Notes: generated by a model from the sequence alone, not told the origin. Numbered from the stretch's first letter, positions 52,250-61,164 are shown. The stretch is DNA of 64,000 nt from Rhodoferax saidenbachensis (GCF_001955715.1 NZ_CP019239.1:1860001-1924000); one strand, 5' to 3'. Translations and numbers: made by a program.

Positions 52250-54088
52250 ATGCAAAGTGGTATTTTTCGGACACGCTTGGCGTTGCTTCCGTGTGCCTTG
52301 TTGTTGGCATTCTCTGCGCTCGCGCAAAGTGAAAGCGTAGCGGTGCTCAAAGACGTGGTCGTTACGGCCACGCGTTCTGAAACCTTGGCCAATGCCGTCA
52401 TCAGCGACGTGACCGTGGTCACGCGTGATGATATTGAAAAGGGCAGCGGCCGCTCGGTCAGTGAACTGCTGGCCCGCATGGCGGGTGTGCAGATGGCTTC
52501 CAACGGGGGCTTGGGCAAAAATTCCAGCATCTTCATTCGCGGCACGGAAACCCGCCATGTGCTGCTGCTGGTGGACGGCGTGCGTTATGGCTCTGCCACA
52601 TCCGGTACGCCCAACTTTGACACCATCCCTCTGGAGATGATCGAACGCATTGAAGTGCTCAAGGGACCCGCCTCAGCCCTGTATGGCAGTGACGCCGTGG
52701 GCGGTGTGATCCAGATCTTCACGCGCAAGGGCGGCACAGGATTCCACCCCTATGCCAGCGTGACAGCGGGGGAGGCAGACCGTGCAGAACTGTCTACCGG
52801 TTTCACTGGCGGTGAGGAGCAATTTTCCTATTCGTTGGGCGTGCAGACGCTGGAAGAGAATGGTTTTTCCTCCACCAATCGGCGTATCGGCGGCACGGCC
52901 ACCACCGGGTTCAACGCAGACCGCGACGGGTTTTCACAAAAAGCCGTCAACGCGTCCATGGGCTGGAAGCTCACCAAGGACTGGAAAATTGACGCGACCG
53001 GTTTGCAGACCGAAGGTGTGAACCATTACGATGGCGGCACCAACCCTTTTGATGTGCGCACAGAATTTGTCACCTCGGTGAAAAAACTGGGTCTGCAGGG
53101 CCAACTGACCTCCGCGTGGAAATCCCGGGTGGAAGGTGCGGTCAGTACCGACAAAGCCACCTCCCTGACCAGTACCTCCACCAGCCAGTTCGACACCGAG
53201 CAGGAGCAATGGAGTTGGCAAAACGAGGTGGCTACACCACTGGGCCTGGTGTTTGCCGGACTGGACTCTCTTCGCGAGAAGGTCAGCGGCACACAGGCCT
53301 ATGCCGTATCGAATCGCACCACGGACTCTGCCTTTGTGGGTGTCAGCGGTGATGCCGGCGCACACAGCTGGCAGGCCAATACCCGGCAGGACCGCAACTC
53401 CCAGTTTGGCAATGCAAACACCGGGCTGCTGGCCTACGGCTACCGCGTGACCCCTGATCTGCGCTTGCGCGGCTCTTACGGCACCAGCTTCAAGGTACCG
53501 AGCTTCAACAGCCTGTACTGGGTCAGTAGCGGTTTCAATGGCAACCCGACGACACAACCCGAAACAGGCGAGAACGCAGAACTGGGCGCCACCCTGGCGC
53601 TGGGCGACCAACTGTTGAGCTTGACGCACTACCAAAATCGCATCAAAGGCTTCATCACCACCCAGCCTGCGGTGAGCAATATTCCCTATGTGCGTATCGA
53701 CGGCTGGACGCTGGCGCTGGAAGGCGCCGTGGGAGCCTGGGATTACCGGACGTCGCTGGACATGCTCGACGCGCGCAACGAAGCCAATGGCCTGAAACTC
53801 ATACGCCGCCCGGACGCACAGGTCACTGCTTCTGCCAGTTACGCTGTCGGCGAGTGGCGTCTGGGCGCGTCCTGGCTGGTGGCGTCAGAGGCGTTTGACG
53901 ATGCTGCCAACACCAAGCCCCTGGGTGGTTATGGCACGGTGGATGTGCATGCCCGCAAGGCCGTTGGCAAAGACTGGTTTGTGGAGGGCAATGTGGTCAA
54001 CTTGGGCGACAAGTTTTACCAAACGGCCTTGGGGTACAACCAGCCAGGACGCAGTGCATACATCACCTTGCGTTACCAACCCAAGTAA
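52250..54088 (+). CDS. btuB: TonB-dependent vitamin B12 receptor
   Basis: 612 residues. Signal peptide (cut after FSALA), TonB-box-like 'KDVVVTATRSE', plug domain ('VSELLARMAGVQMASNGG', 'IFIRGTETRHVLLLVDGVRYG', 'IERIEVLKGPASALYGSDAVGGVIQIFT') and a 22-strand barrel ending 'RSAYITLRYQPK'. It imports cobalamin across the outer membrane. First gene after the cobalamin riboswitch; the riboswitch probably hides its ribosome site or terminates in the leader. Confidence 0.95.
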   Translation: MQSGIFRTRLALLPCALLLAFSALAQSESVAVLKDVVVTATRSETLANAVISDVTVVTRDDIEKGSGRSVSELLARMAGVQMASNGGLGKNSSIFIRGTETRHVLLLVDGVRYGSATSGTPNFDTIPLEMIERIEVLKGPASALYGSDAVGGVIQIFTRKGGTGFHPYASVTAGEADRAELSTGFTGGEEQFSYSLGVQTLEENGFSSTNRRIGGTATTGFNADRDGFSQKAVNASMGWKLTKDWKIDATGLQTEGVNHYDGGTNPFDVRTEFVTSVKKLGLQGQLTSAWKSRVEGAVSTDKATSLTSTSTSQFDTEQEQWSWQNEVATPLGLVFAGLDSLREKVSGTQAYAVSNRTTDSAFVGVSGDAGAHSWQANTRQDRNSQFGNANTGLLAYGYRVTPDLRLRGSYGTSFKVPSFNSLYWVSSGFNGNPTTQPETGENAELGATLALGDQLLSLTHYQNRIKGFITTQPAVSNIPYVRIDGWTLALEGAVGAWDYRTSLDMLDARNEANGLKLIRRPDAQVTASASYAVGEWRLGASWLVASEAFDDAANTKPLGGYGTVDVHARKAVGKDWFVEGNVVNLGDKFYQTALGYNQPGRSAYITLRYQPK

Positions 54089-54098
54089 AGGGAGTCCT

Positions 54099-55520
54099 TT
54101 GTCAAACGTGTCGTGTCCCGCCATCCTCGTCGCGGCCCCGGCTTCCGGCCAGGGCAAGACGACCATCACGTCCGCTTTGGCGCGTCTGCACACGCGCCAG
54201 GGGCGGCGGGTGCGGGTGTTCAAGTGCGGGCCCGATTTTCTGGACCCGTACTGGCACACCCTGGCCAGCGGCGCGCCGGTGCACCAACTTGACCTGTGGA
54301 TGACGGGTGAAGTCGATTGCCGCGCGCGCCTGCATGCGGCGGCGCAGGGGGCGGACCTGATCCTTGTGGAAGGCGTGATGGGCCTGTTTGACGGCGAGCC
54401 CAGTGCGGCGGATCTCGCGCAGCGCTTTGGCCTGCCGGTGCTGGCAGTGGTGGATGCCTCAGCCATGGCTGGCACCTTTGGCGCGCTGGCGTTTGGGCTG
54501 CAGCACTACCGGTCCAACATGCCCTGGGCCGGTGTGTTGGCCAACCGCGTGGCCAGCGCGCGCCACGCAGAGATGCTGCAGGGCAGTGTGGCTGCCGAGC
54601 AGTGGATGGGTGCGGTCATGCGCAATGCCGCGATGAGTCTGCCCGAGCGCCATTTGGGTCTGACGGTCGCGAGTGAGGTGGTAGATGCGATGGAACGGCT
54701 GGATGCCGCTGCGGATGCATTGGCGGAAACCCCATTGGGTCAGATGACTCTGGACGATTTGCAGCGCTGGTCTGTGGACTTCGCCGCTTTGGAGGTTGCG
54801 CCAGGAGCCCGGGCGACAGAGCGTTCTGCTTCGTGTCCCCCGCCTGCTGTGCAGGCTCCTCCTTTACCTGCGCAGAACGCCCTGCCGCCCGGACTCCTTC
54901 CTTTGCGTGGTACGACGATTGCTATCGCTCGCGACGCTGCGTTTTGCTTTATTTACGCTGCGAATCTGGATACGCTGCGTGCGCTGGGTGCCGAGCTGGT
55001 GTTCTTTTCACCACTGGTGGACACGGCGCTGCCTGTGTGTGATGCGCTGTGGATTCCCGGCGGCTATCCTGAGCTGCATGCCCAGACGATTTCCGCCAAC
55101 ACCGCGCTGCGGGACAGCCTGGCCGCGCACATCGCCGCGGGTAAACCAGTGTGGGCAGAGTGCGGCGGCATGATGGCTTTGTTTGACACACTGGTCACCG
55201 CCGATGGCCAGCGTTATGCGCAGTGGGGCCTGCTGCCCGGCGAAGTGACCATGCACAAGCGGCTGGCCGCGCTGGGCCCTCAGCAGTTGGCCCTGGACAG
55301 CGGCACGTTGCGTGGCCATACCTTCCATTACTCGACCACGGCGACACCGCTGCAAGCTGTCACGCGAACCTCTCGCCCCAATGCCGTCCCGACCCCAGAC
55401 GTGGGTGAAGCCCTGTGGCAGCAAGGCGCCGTGCGCGCCAGCTACTTCCACGCCTGGTTCCCATCCTGCCCTGGCGCAGTGGTGGCGCTGTTTACCGCGT
55501 CGGTGGAGGTCACTGCATGA
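54099..55520 (+). CDS. cobB: Cobyrinate a,c-diamide synthase (TTG start)
   Basis: 473 residues, CobB/CbiA. N-terminal ATPase domain with P-loop 'APASGQGKTT', 'VFKCGPDFLDPYWH' and 'LVEGVMGLFDGEPS'; C-terminal amidotransferase domain with Cys in 'WAECGGMM' and His in 'ASYFHAWF'. It amidates cobyrinate carboxylates using glutamine. Start TTG 54099 follows AGGGAG; no ATG is suitable. The linker between the two domains (residues about 238-265) is encoded by an inverted-repeat element at 54809-54892. Confidence 0.92.
   Translation: MSNVSCPAILVAAPASGQGKTTITSALARLHTRQGRRVRVFKCGPDFLDPYWHTLASGAPVHQLDLWMTGEVDCRARLHAAAQGADLILVEGVMGLFDGEPSAADLAQRFGLPVLAVVDASAMAGTFGALAFGLQHYRSNMPWAGVLANRVASARHAEMLQGSVAAEQWMGAVMRNAAMSLPERHLGLTVASEVVDAMERLDAAADALAETPLGQMTLDDLQRWSVDFAALEVAPGARATERSASCPPPAVQAPPLPAQNALPPGLLPLRGTTIAIARDAAFCFIYAANLDTLRALGAELVFFSPLVDTALPVCDALWIPGGYPELHAQTISANTALRDSLAAHIAAGKPVWAECGGMMALFDTLVTADGQRYAQWGLLPGEVTMHKRLAALGPQQLALDSGTLRGHTFHYSTTATPLQAVTRTSRPNAVPTPDVGEALWQQGAVRASYFHAWFPSCPGAVVALFTASVEVTA
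54809..54892 (+). repeat. Inverted-repeat hairpin element (family D) inside cobB
   Basis: Arms CCGGGCGACAGAGCGTTCTGC (21 nt read in two parts) at 54809-54829 and its near-complement at 54872-54892, two mismatches. The core holds GTGTCCCCCGCCTG and GGCTCCTCCTTTACCTGCGC. It is translated in frame as a Pro/Ala-rich inter-domain linker (PPPAVQAPPLPAQNALPPG). Confidence 0.8.
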
Positions 55521-56365
55521 CGGACCTGTTGCACTTCAGCCCCGGCCCGCAGCGCATCGTCTGTCTGACGGAAGAGACCACCGAGTGGTTGTACCTGCTG
55601 GGCCAGGAGCACCGCATCGTGGGTATCTCCGGCTACACCGTGCGGCCCAAGCGTGCGCGCGATGAGAAGCCGCGGGTCAGCGCTTTCCTGAGTGCCAAGA
55701 TCGAGAAGATCATGGAACTGCAGCCCGACTGCGTGCTAGGTTTTTCCGACCTGCAGGCCGACATTGCGGCAGAGCTGGTCAAGCGCGGCGTGCAAGTCAC
55801 TATCTTCAACCAGCGCAGCGTGGCCGAGATTTTTTCCATGCTGTTCCAGCTCGCCGCCATGGTGGGTGAGGCAGAGCAGGGCGCGCAGCGCATCACGCAG
55901 ATGCAGGCTGATCTGCGCACCATGCAGGCGGCGGTGGCGGCCAAAGTAACCGCCGGTGCGCGCCGCCCCAAGGTGTTTTTTGAAGAGTGGGACACGCCAC
56001 ACATCAGCGCGATCCGCTGGGTGTCGGAACTAGTTGGCATTGCAGGCGGGGACGATTGCTTCCCCGAGCTGGCGACGCAGTCTCTGGGCAAAAATCGCAT
56101 CATTGCCGATGGCGCCGAGATCGTGCTCCGCAACCCCGACATCATTCTGGGGTCCTGGTGCGGCAAGAAATTTCGGCCAGAGAACGTGGCGGCGCGGGAA
56201 GGTTGGGGCGTGGTGAACGCCGTGCGCCACAAGCAGTTGTTTGAAATCAAGTCGCCCGACATCCTGCAGCCCGGCCCGGCGGCTCTGACCGATGGTGTGC
56301 AAAAAATGCACCAGATCATCCTGCAGTGGATGGATGCAGACCAGTCGGGAGCCTTCCAGCCATGA
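55517..56365 (+). CDS. BtuF-like cobalamin-binding protein without signal peptide
   Basis: 282 residues, helical-backbone binding protein fold ('PQRIVCLTEETTEWLYLLGQEHRIVGISGYTVRPKRARDEKPRVSAFLSAKIEKIMELQPDCVLGFSDLQADIAAELVKRGVQV' in outline). No signal peptide precedes the fold, so it should stay in the cytoplasm. This matches proteins often encoded within B12 clusters and annotated as cobalamin-binding proteins. Start overlaps cobB (ATGA) and its end overlaps cobU (ATGA). A cytoplasmic cobamide carrier role is speculation. Confidence 0.85.
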   Translation: MTDLLHFSPGPQRIVCLTEETTEWLYLLGQEHRIVGISGYTVRPKRARDEKPRVSAFLSAKIEKIMELQPDCVLGFSDLQADIAAELVKRGVQVTIFNQRSVAEIFSMLFQLAAMVGEAEQGAQRITQMQADLRTMQAAVAAKVTAGARRPKVFFEEWDTPHISAIRWVSELVGIAGGDDCFPELATQSLGKNRIIADGAEIVLRNPDIILGSWCGKKFRPENVAAREGWGVVNAVRHKQLFEIKSPDILQPGPAALTDGVQKMHQIILQWMDADQSGAFQP

Positions 56366-56946
56366 GCACGATAACGATTGCCAAAAGCGAACTGATCCTG
56401 GGTGGCCAGAAAAGCGGCAAGTCGCGCCGCGCCGAACTGCTGGCGCGCGAATGGCTGACGCAGTCCAGCACCCACCGCGCCGTATTGATCGCCACCGCCC
56501 AGCCCTGGGACGACGAAATGCGCCAGCGCATTGCGCGCCACCAGGCAGACCGCGCGGAGCGCGTGCCGGGCATGACTACCGTGGAAGAGCCGCTGGCGCT
56601 GGCCGAGGCCATCCAAACGCATGGCAGTGCTAACACGCTGGTGGTGGTGGACTGTCTGACACTGTGGCTCACCAATCTGCGCATGCCTGCGGAATATGAG
56701 CCAAAAATGCCTCCGGCCCCCGTGGATATTGCGCAAGCAGCTTCTCTTTTGATAGCAATTTCCCAAGCCCCTGGCCCCGTGGTGCTGGTGGGTAACGAGA
56801 TTGGGCTGGGCGTGATTCCCATGGGGCGCGAGGTGCGAGCCTTTGTGGACGCGCTGGGTAAACTGAACCAGGATGTGGCCGCCACCTGCCAGCGCGTGAC
56901 GCTGATGGCAGCCGGTCTGCCGCTGACTTTGAAAGACGCCGCATGA
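56362..56946 (+). CDS. cobU: Adenosylcobinamide kinase / guanylyltransferase
   Basis: 194 residues. P-loop 'LGGQKSGKSRRAE' (GXXXXGKS), 'IATAQPWDDEMRQRIARHQADR' (His that is guanylylated), 'VVVDCLTLWLTN', and 'VLVGNEIGLGVIPMGREVRAFVDALGKLNQDVA'. It phosphorylates and then activates cobinamide with GTP. Residues about 120-141 (VDIAQAASLLIAISQAPGP) are encoded by a family B repeat in a variable loop. Overlaps both neighbours by 4 nt. Confidence 0.94.
   Translation: MSTITIAKSELILGGQKSGKSRRAELLAREWLTQSSTHRAVLIATAQPWDDEMRQRIARHQADRAERVPGMTTVEEPLALAEAIQTHGSANTLVVVDCLTLWLTNLRMPAEYEPKMPPAPVDIAQAASLLIAISQAPGPVVLVGNEIGLGVIPMGREVRAFVDALGKLNQDVAATCQRVTLMAAGLPLTLKDAA
56722..56785 (-). repeat. Dispersed repeat family B inside cobU
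   Basis: ATTGCGCAAGCAGCTTCTCT, TTTGATAGCAATTT and CCAAGCCCCTGGCC; the reverse complement has the same block order as the copy at 18940. Open in frame. Confidence 0.8.
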
Positions 56947-57953
56947 CCAGGACCTGCGCCGGATTGCTCCGACAGTTGTGGCATTGGCTGGAAGGCGGGG
57001 TGCCAGAGCGCTTTGCTCCGTGTCCCCCGCCCGCGTTGCGGGCTCCTCCTTTACCTGCGCAAAACACTCTGGCACCCCGCCTTCTGGCGGCGCTTGTATT
57101 CGCGGCCACGTTCGCGGGTGCAGCACAGGCCTTGCAGGTCACCGATGACCGCGGTGTCACCGTCACGCTGCCTGGGGCGCCGCAACGCATCGTGAGCTTG
57201 TTGCCGTCCCTGACCGAAACCGTATGCGAACTCGGCCGCTGCGCGAACTTGGTGGGTGTAGACCGTTATTCCAACTTTCCGGCCAACGTGCAAAAGCTGC
57301 CCCAGGTGGGCGGCGGCCTGGATCCGAATATCGAAATGATCGTCTCCCTCAAACCCGACGTGGTGCTCATGGCCACCTCCTCGCGCGCGGGTGACCGGTT
57401 GCAGGCGCTGGGCATCCAGGTGGTGGCACTGGAGCCCAAAACACACGCCGACGTGCAGCGCGTGATGCTCAAGCTGGGGCAGTTGCTGGAGGTGCCTGAC
57501 GCGGCGCGCATCTGGCGTGCGATTGACGCAGGGGTATCCGCTGCGGCCCAGTCGCTACCCGCTAGCGTGCGCGGCACGCGGGTCTACTTTGAAGTGAATC
57601 AGGGCCCGTATGCGGCGGGGGAGTCGTCCTTTATTGGCGAGACACTCACGCGCCTGGGTGCCAAAAACATCGTGCCTGCCAAGCTGGGCCCGTTTCCCAA
57701 ATTGAATCCCGAGTACATCGTGCGTGCCAACCCCGACCTCATCATGATTGGCCAGCGCAGCGCCGATGGCCTGACGGCGCGCCCGGGCTGGCAAGCCATC
57801 CGCGCGCTGCGCGAGCAACGGATTTGCATCTTTCCATCCGGTGAGGCTGACATGCTGGTGCGCCCCGGCCCGCGCATGGCCGAAGGTGCGCGCCTGATGG
57901 CCAAGTGTTTGGTCGACAAGGCTCCTAAGCCCTCTCCCGGAGCCAAACCATGA
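56943..57953 (+). CDS. btuF: Periplasmic cobalamin-binding protein
   Basis: 336 residues from the ATGA overlap with cobU. The BtuF fold ('VTLPGAPQRIVSLLPSLTETVCELGRCANLVGVDRYSNFP') begins near residue 75, preceded by a signal-like hydrophobic segment (LAPRLLAALVFAATFAGAAQA, 43-63). The first 40 residues come from a family D hairpin element and are Pro-rich, so the working start may be internal: TTG 57036 would give a normal signal peptide. It delivers B12 to the BtuCD importer encoded downstream. Confidence 0.9.
   Translation: MTRTCAGLLRQLWHWLEGGVPERFAPCPPPALRAPPLPAQNTLAPRLLAALVFAATFAGAAQALQVTDDRGVTVTLPGAPQRIVSLLPSLTETVCELGRCANLVGVDRYSNFPANVQKLPQVGGGLDPNIEMIVSLKPDVVLMATSSRAGDRLQALGIQVVALEPKTHADVQRVMLKLGQLLEVPDAARIWRAIDAGVSAAAQSLPASVRGTRVYFEVNQGPYAAGESSFIGETLTRLGAKNIVPAKLGPFPKLNPEYIVRANPDLIMIGQRSADGLTARPGWQAIRALREQRICIFPSGEADMLVRPGPRMAEGARLMAKCLVDKAPKPSPGAKP
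56991..57084 (+). repeat. Inverted-repeat hairpin element (family D) at the 5' end of btuF
   Basis: 26-nt arms at 56991-57016 and 57059-57084 (outer part GAAGGCGGGGTGCCAGAG) with two mismatches. Core: GTGTCCCCCGCCCGCG and GGGCTCCTCCTTTACCTGCG, as in the cobB copy. It lies between the overlap start codon and the signal peptide of btuF. Confidence 0.85.
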
Positions 57954-59029
57954 TGCCCAAGCGCGTTTTTTGGCTGGTCTGGGCCGGTGTACTGGGCGCG
58001 CTAGCGCTCACGGCACTGGGTATTTGCGTGGGCAGCGCCGGGCTGGAGAACCTGCTCGGGCCGTTGCTCAACCCTGCACAAGACCCGCAGCAGACTGCCA
58101 TGGCACAGCAAATCGTCTGGCAGATCCGCCTGCCGCGTACGCTGGGCGCCTGGGCCGCCGGTGCCTTGCTGGGGCTGGCCGGTGCGGTGGCGCAGGGCCT
58201 GTTTCGCAATCCGTTGGCCGATCCGTATCTGCTGGGCAGCGCCTCCGGCGCGTCGCTGGGCGTTGCGCTCGCCTTGGCCGCTCTGGGTGGTGGTGCCGGC
58301 ATGCTGGGCGGCAGCATGATGAGTGGTGGCGTGGCGGTCAGCGTGTTCTCCAGCAGCCTGTGGGTGCGCCTGGGTCTGACCGGTGCAGCGTTTCTGGGCG
58401 CGGTGTTTGCCGTGATGCTCACGCTGGTGCTGTCGCGCGGCGTGGGCCACACGCTGCGCCTGCTGCTGGCCGGTGTGGTGGTGGGCGTGGTGCTGGGTGC
58501 CATGACGCACCTGGTGCTGCTGTTCTCGCCCGAGTCGCTGCAGGCCATGCAGGCGTTTATGTTGGGTTCCACCGCCTTTGTCGGTTGGACCTCGTGCGCG
58601 CTGATGGCCAGCGTCTGGGGCCTCTGTGTGCTGGCGGCCTGGCTGCTGGCGCGTGTGCTCGATGGGCTGAGCCTGGGCGACGCCACGGCCGTCAGTCTGG
58701 GCTTGCCCGTGGCGCCGATGCGCGCGGCACTGGTGGCGGTGCTGGCGCTGGCCACGGGTACAGCGGTGGCACAAACCGGTTTGATTGCTTTTGTGGGCTT
58801 GGCCGCACCGCACCTGGTGCGCTCGGTGGTCAAAACCACACACGCACACCTGATGCTGCTTTCCAGCCTGATGGGCGGTGTGCTGCTGATGGCGGCCGAC
58901 ACGCTGGCGCGCGGCTTGATTGCTCCGCAGGAGTTGCCGGTGGGCATGCTCACCGCGGTGCTGGGCGGCGGCTACCTGCTGTGGCTGATGCACCGCAGCA
59001 GCAGTCTGGGCGGAGGGCGTGTGGCATGA
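57950..59029 (+). CDS. btuC: Vitamin B12 ABC transporter permease
   Basis: 359 residues, FecCD/BtuC family, about ten helices. 'IRLPRTLGAWAAGALLGLAGAVAQGLFRNPLADPYLLGSASGASLG' is the family signature, and 'GLAAPHLVR' contacts the ATPase. An Ala/Gly-rich loop (about 115-128) is longer than usual. Imports B12 with BtuD and BtuF. Overlaps btuF and btuD by 4 nt each. Confidence 0.94.
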   Translation: MMPKRVFWLVWAGVLGALALTALGICVGSAGLENLLGPLLNPAQDPQQTAMAQQIVWQIRLPRTLGAWAAGALLGLAGAVAQGLFRNPLADPYLLGSASGASLGVALALAALGGGAGMLGGSMMSGGVAVSVFSSSLWVRLGLTGAAFLGAVFAVMLTLVLSRGVGHTLRLLLAGVVVGVVLGAMTHLVLLFSPESLQAMQAFMLGSTAFVGWTSCALMASVWGLCVLAAWLLARVLDGLSLGDATAVSLGLPVAPMRAALVAVLALATGTAVAQTGLIAFVGLAAPHLVRSVVKTTHAHLMLLSSLMGGVLLMAADTLARGLIAPQELPVGMLTAVLGGGYLLWLMHRSSSLGGGRVA

Positions 59030-59835
59030 CAGGTGCTACCAAAATCATAGCTATCTGCGCACAATCCATAGGGGCTAGCCTGGGAAATGGCTTGCAAAAA
59101 CAACCTATCCTGCACAACATCAGCCTGGACATTGCAGCTGGAAAATGGACCAGCATCGTGGGCCCGAACGGCGCCGGCAAGTCCACTTTGTTGAAATGCT
59201 TGGCCGGCGTGTTGCCGCACAGTGGCAGCGTGGCGCTGCTGGGCCAGCCGCTGCAAAGCCTGCCGCACCGCGAGCGTGCGCGGCAACTGGCCTGGTTGGG
59301 CCAGAACGAAACCTCGGCCGACGATCTAACCGTGTGGGACGTGGCCATGCTGGGCCGCTTGCCGCACCAGGCCTGGCTGGCACCGCCCAGTGCCGCCGAC
59401 CATGCGGCCGTAGAACAAGCCCTTCGCGCCACGCGCGCCTGGGATTGGCGCGAACGCGCGCTGGGCCAACTCTCCGGTGGTGAGCGCCAGCGCGTGCTGC
59501 TGGCGCGTGCGCTGGCCGTGCAGGCCCAGGTGCTGTTGATGGACGAACCGCTGGCCAATCTGGACCCCCCGCACCAGGCCGACTGGCTGGATGTGGTGCG
59601 CGCGCTGGTCGCCCAGGGCAAGACCGTGGTCAGCGTGTTGCACGAGATCACCATGGCGCTTCAGGCTGACCGCTTGGTGGTCATGCGGCAGGGCCGGGTA
59701 ACGCACCACGGTGCGAGCAGTGATGCCAGCACACACGAAGCGCTGATGGATGTGTTTGACCGCCGCATTGCCGTGCACACCATCGATGGCCAGTGGGTGG
59801 CACTGCCCCAGCTGCGAAGGGAGATGCCGAACTGA
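59026..59835 (+). CDS. btuD: Vitamin B12 ABC transporter ATP-binding protein
   Basis: 269 residues. Walker A GPNGAGKST, signature LSGGERQR, Walker B 'VLLMDEPLANLD', H-loop 'VLHEITMA'. Start is the ATGA overlap with btuC. Its first ~25 residues (ATKIIAICAQSIGASLGNG) are encoded by a family B repeat, so the natural ATPase N-terminus has been rebuilt from repeat sequence before 'PILHNISLDIAAGKWTSIVGPNGAG'. Confidence 0.93.
   Translation: MTGATKIIAICAQSIGASLGNGLQKQPILHNISLDIAAGKWTSIVGPNGAGKSTLLKCLAGVLPHSGSVALLGQPLQSLPHRERARQLAWLGQNETSADDLTVWDVAMLGRLPHQAWLAPPSAADHAAVEQALRATRAWDWRERALGQLSGGERQRVLLARALAVQAQVLLMDEPLANLDPPHQADWLDVVRALVAQGKTVVSVLHEITMALQADRLVVMRQGRVTHHGASSDASTHEALMDVFDRRIAVHTIDGQWVALPQLRREMPN
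59038..59100 (+). repeat. Dispersed repeat family B at the 5' end of btuD
   Basis: ACCAAAATCATAGCTATCTG, CGCACAATCCATAGGGGCTAG, then CCTGGGAAATGGCTTG. Block order matches the copies at 18940 and 34790; open in frame with btuD. Confidence 0.75.
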
Positions 59836-59895
59836 AAACACCTCGCCGCACTCGTTTTTTTGTTAGTTTTCAAATTTTTACCAAGGAGTTAGACC

Positions 59896-60573
59896 ATGCA
59901 TATCGAACCTGGACTGGTGGATGGAACCAAAATTTTCCTGAGCTATGCCACTGGCACTGCTGCCGCTGTTTACGCCACCAAACTGGCGGTTGATGCGGTC
60001 AAAAAAGACGGCTTCGTGTCTCTGTTGTTGCGCAGCCTGCTGTGCATCGGTTTGGTGTTTTCTTTCTTCGAACTGTTACCACACCATCCGGTGGGCGTGT
60101 CGGAAGTGCACTTGATTCTGGGTACCACCTTGTTGCTGGTCTTTGGTGTGGCGCCTGCCGCGCTGGGGTTGGCGGGCGGTTTGGCGATTCAGAGTCTGTT
60201 TTTTGCGCTGCAGGATTTGTCGCAATACGGTATGAATGTCACCACTTTGCTGGTGCCTTTGTTTGCTACGTATGCACTGGCGCGTCGCATTGTTCCCCAG
60301 AGCATGGCCTACGTGGATATCAGCTACCAGCAAGCATTCAAACTGTCGGTGGCGTACCAGGGGGGCATCGTGGTGTGGGTCGGTTTCTGGGCTTTGTATG
60401 GCCATGGTTTCAATGCAGCAAACTTTGCCCAGATCGGTAGTTTTGGTGCCGCCTACATGACCGTGGTGTTGCTGGAGCCGTTGGTGGACCTGGGTGTCTT
60501 GGCCGCAGCCAAAGCATTGCATCGCCTCAACGGCAGTGCGTTGGTTGAGCAGCGCCTGTACAACGCCGCCTGA
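59896..60573 (+). CDS. CbiM-like cobalt transport membrane protein
   Basis: 225 residues, six to seven helices. The N-terminus Met-His-Ile-Glu (MHIEPGLVD) resembles CbiM, whose N-terminal Met-His coordinates Co(II); 'HLILGTTLLLVFGVAPAALGLAGGLAIQSLFFALQDLSQYGMNVTTLLVP' resembles the CbiM core. CbiM is the S-component of the cobalt ECF importer, but no cbiN, cbiQ or cbiO is nearby. AAGGAG precedes the ATG. Lies between the B12 importer and cobO. Confidence 0.75.
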   Translation: MHIEPGLVDGTKIFLSYATGTAAAVYATKLAVDAVKKDGFVSLLLRSLLCIGLVFSFFELLPHHPVGVSEVHLILGTTLLLVFGVAPAALGLAGGLAIQSLFFALQDLSQYGMNVTTLLVPLFATYALARRIVPQSMAYVDISYQQAFKLSVAYQGGIVVWVGFWALYGHGFNAANFAQIGSFGAAYMTVVLLEPLVDLGVLAAAKALHRLNGSALVEQRLYNAA

Positions 60574-60584
60574 TAGGACCAGTT

Positions 60585-61154
60585 GTGGAAATTGAAGCCC
60601 CACCCGTCGATTACCAGCGTGTCGTTCCCACGGCAGAGCGCCGCGGCCTGATCCTGGTGCACACCGGCACCGGCAAGGGCAAGAGCACGGCCGCCTTTGG
60701 CCTGGCCCTGCGCGCGCACGGCCGCGGCAAGGCCGTCAAGGTCTACCAGTTCATGAAAGTGCCGACCGCGCGTTTTGGCGAGCACCGCCTGTTTGAGCAG
60801 TTGGGCATTCCGATCGAAGGCCTGGGCGACGGCTTTAGCTGGAAGAGCCGCGATCTGGACCATTCGGCGCAACTGGCGCTGGACGGCTGGGCCAAGGCGG
60901 AGGCCACGATTCGCGCGGGCGGACACTTCATGGTGGTGCTGGACGAAATCATGTACCCGCTGCGCTACGGCTGGATTCCGCTGGAGACCATCCTCACCTG
61001 CCTGCGCGAGCGCCCGCCGCATGTGCATGTGGTGTTGACCGGGCGTAACGCCCCAGCCGAGATGGTGGAACTGGCCGATACGGTGACCGAGATGACGCTC
61101 ATCAAGCACCATTTCAAAGCGGGTGTTCCGGCCCAACGTGGTATTGAGGACTGA
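60585..61154 (+). CDS. cobO: Cob(I)yrinic acid a,c-diamide adenosyltransferase (GTG start)
   Basis: 189 residues, CobA/CobO/BtuR family. P-loop 'HTGTGKGKSTAAFGLALRAHGRG', 'KVYQFMKVPTARFGEHRLFEQL', 'VLDEIMYPLRYGWI' and 'VLTGRNAPAEMVELADTVTEM'. It attaches the adenosyl group to cobalt. Starts with GTG 60585 after AGGA. Confidence 0.95.
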   Translation: MEIEAPPVDYQRVVPTAERRGLILVHTGTGKGKSTAAFGLALRAHGRGKAVKVYQFMKVPTARFGEHRLFEQLGIPIEGLGDGFSWKSRDLDHSAQLALDGWAKAEATIRAGGHFMVVLDEIMYPLRYGWIPLETILTCLRERPPHVHVVLTGRNAPAEMVELADTVTEMTLIKHHFKAGVPAQRGIED

Positions 61155-61164
61155 GGTTTTGCTT

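Noticed and set aside
57970..59025. An open frame in a second phase running through btuC into btuD
   Set aside because: btuC has clear membrane helices and family motifs in its own frame; the real btuD starts at the ATGA overlap at 59026.
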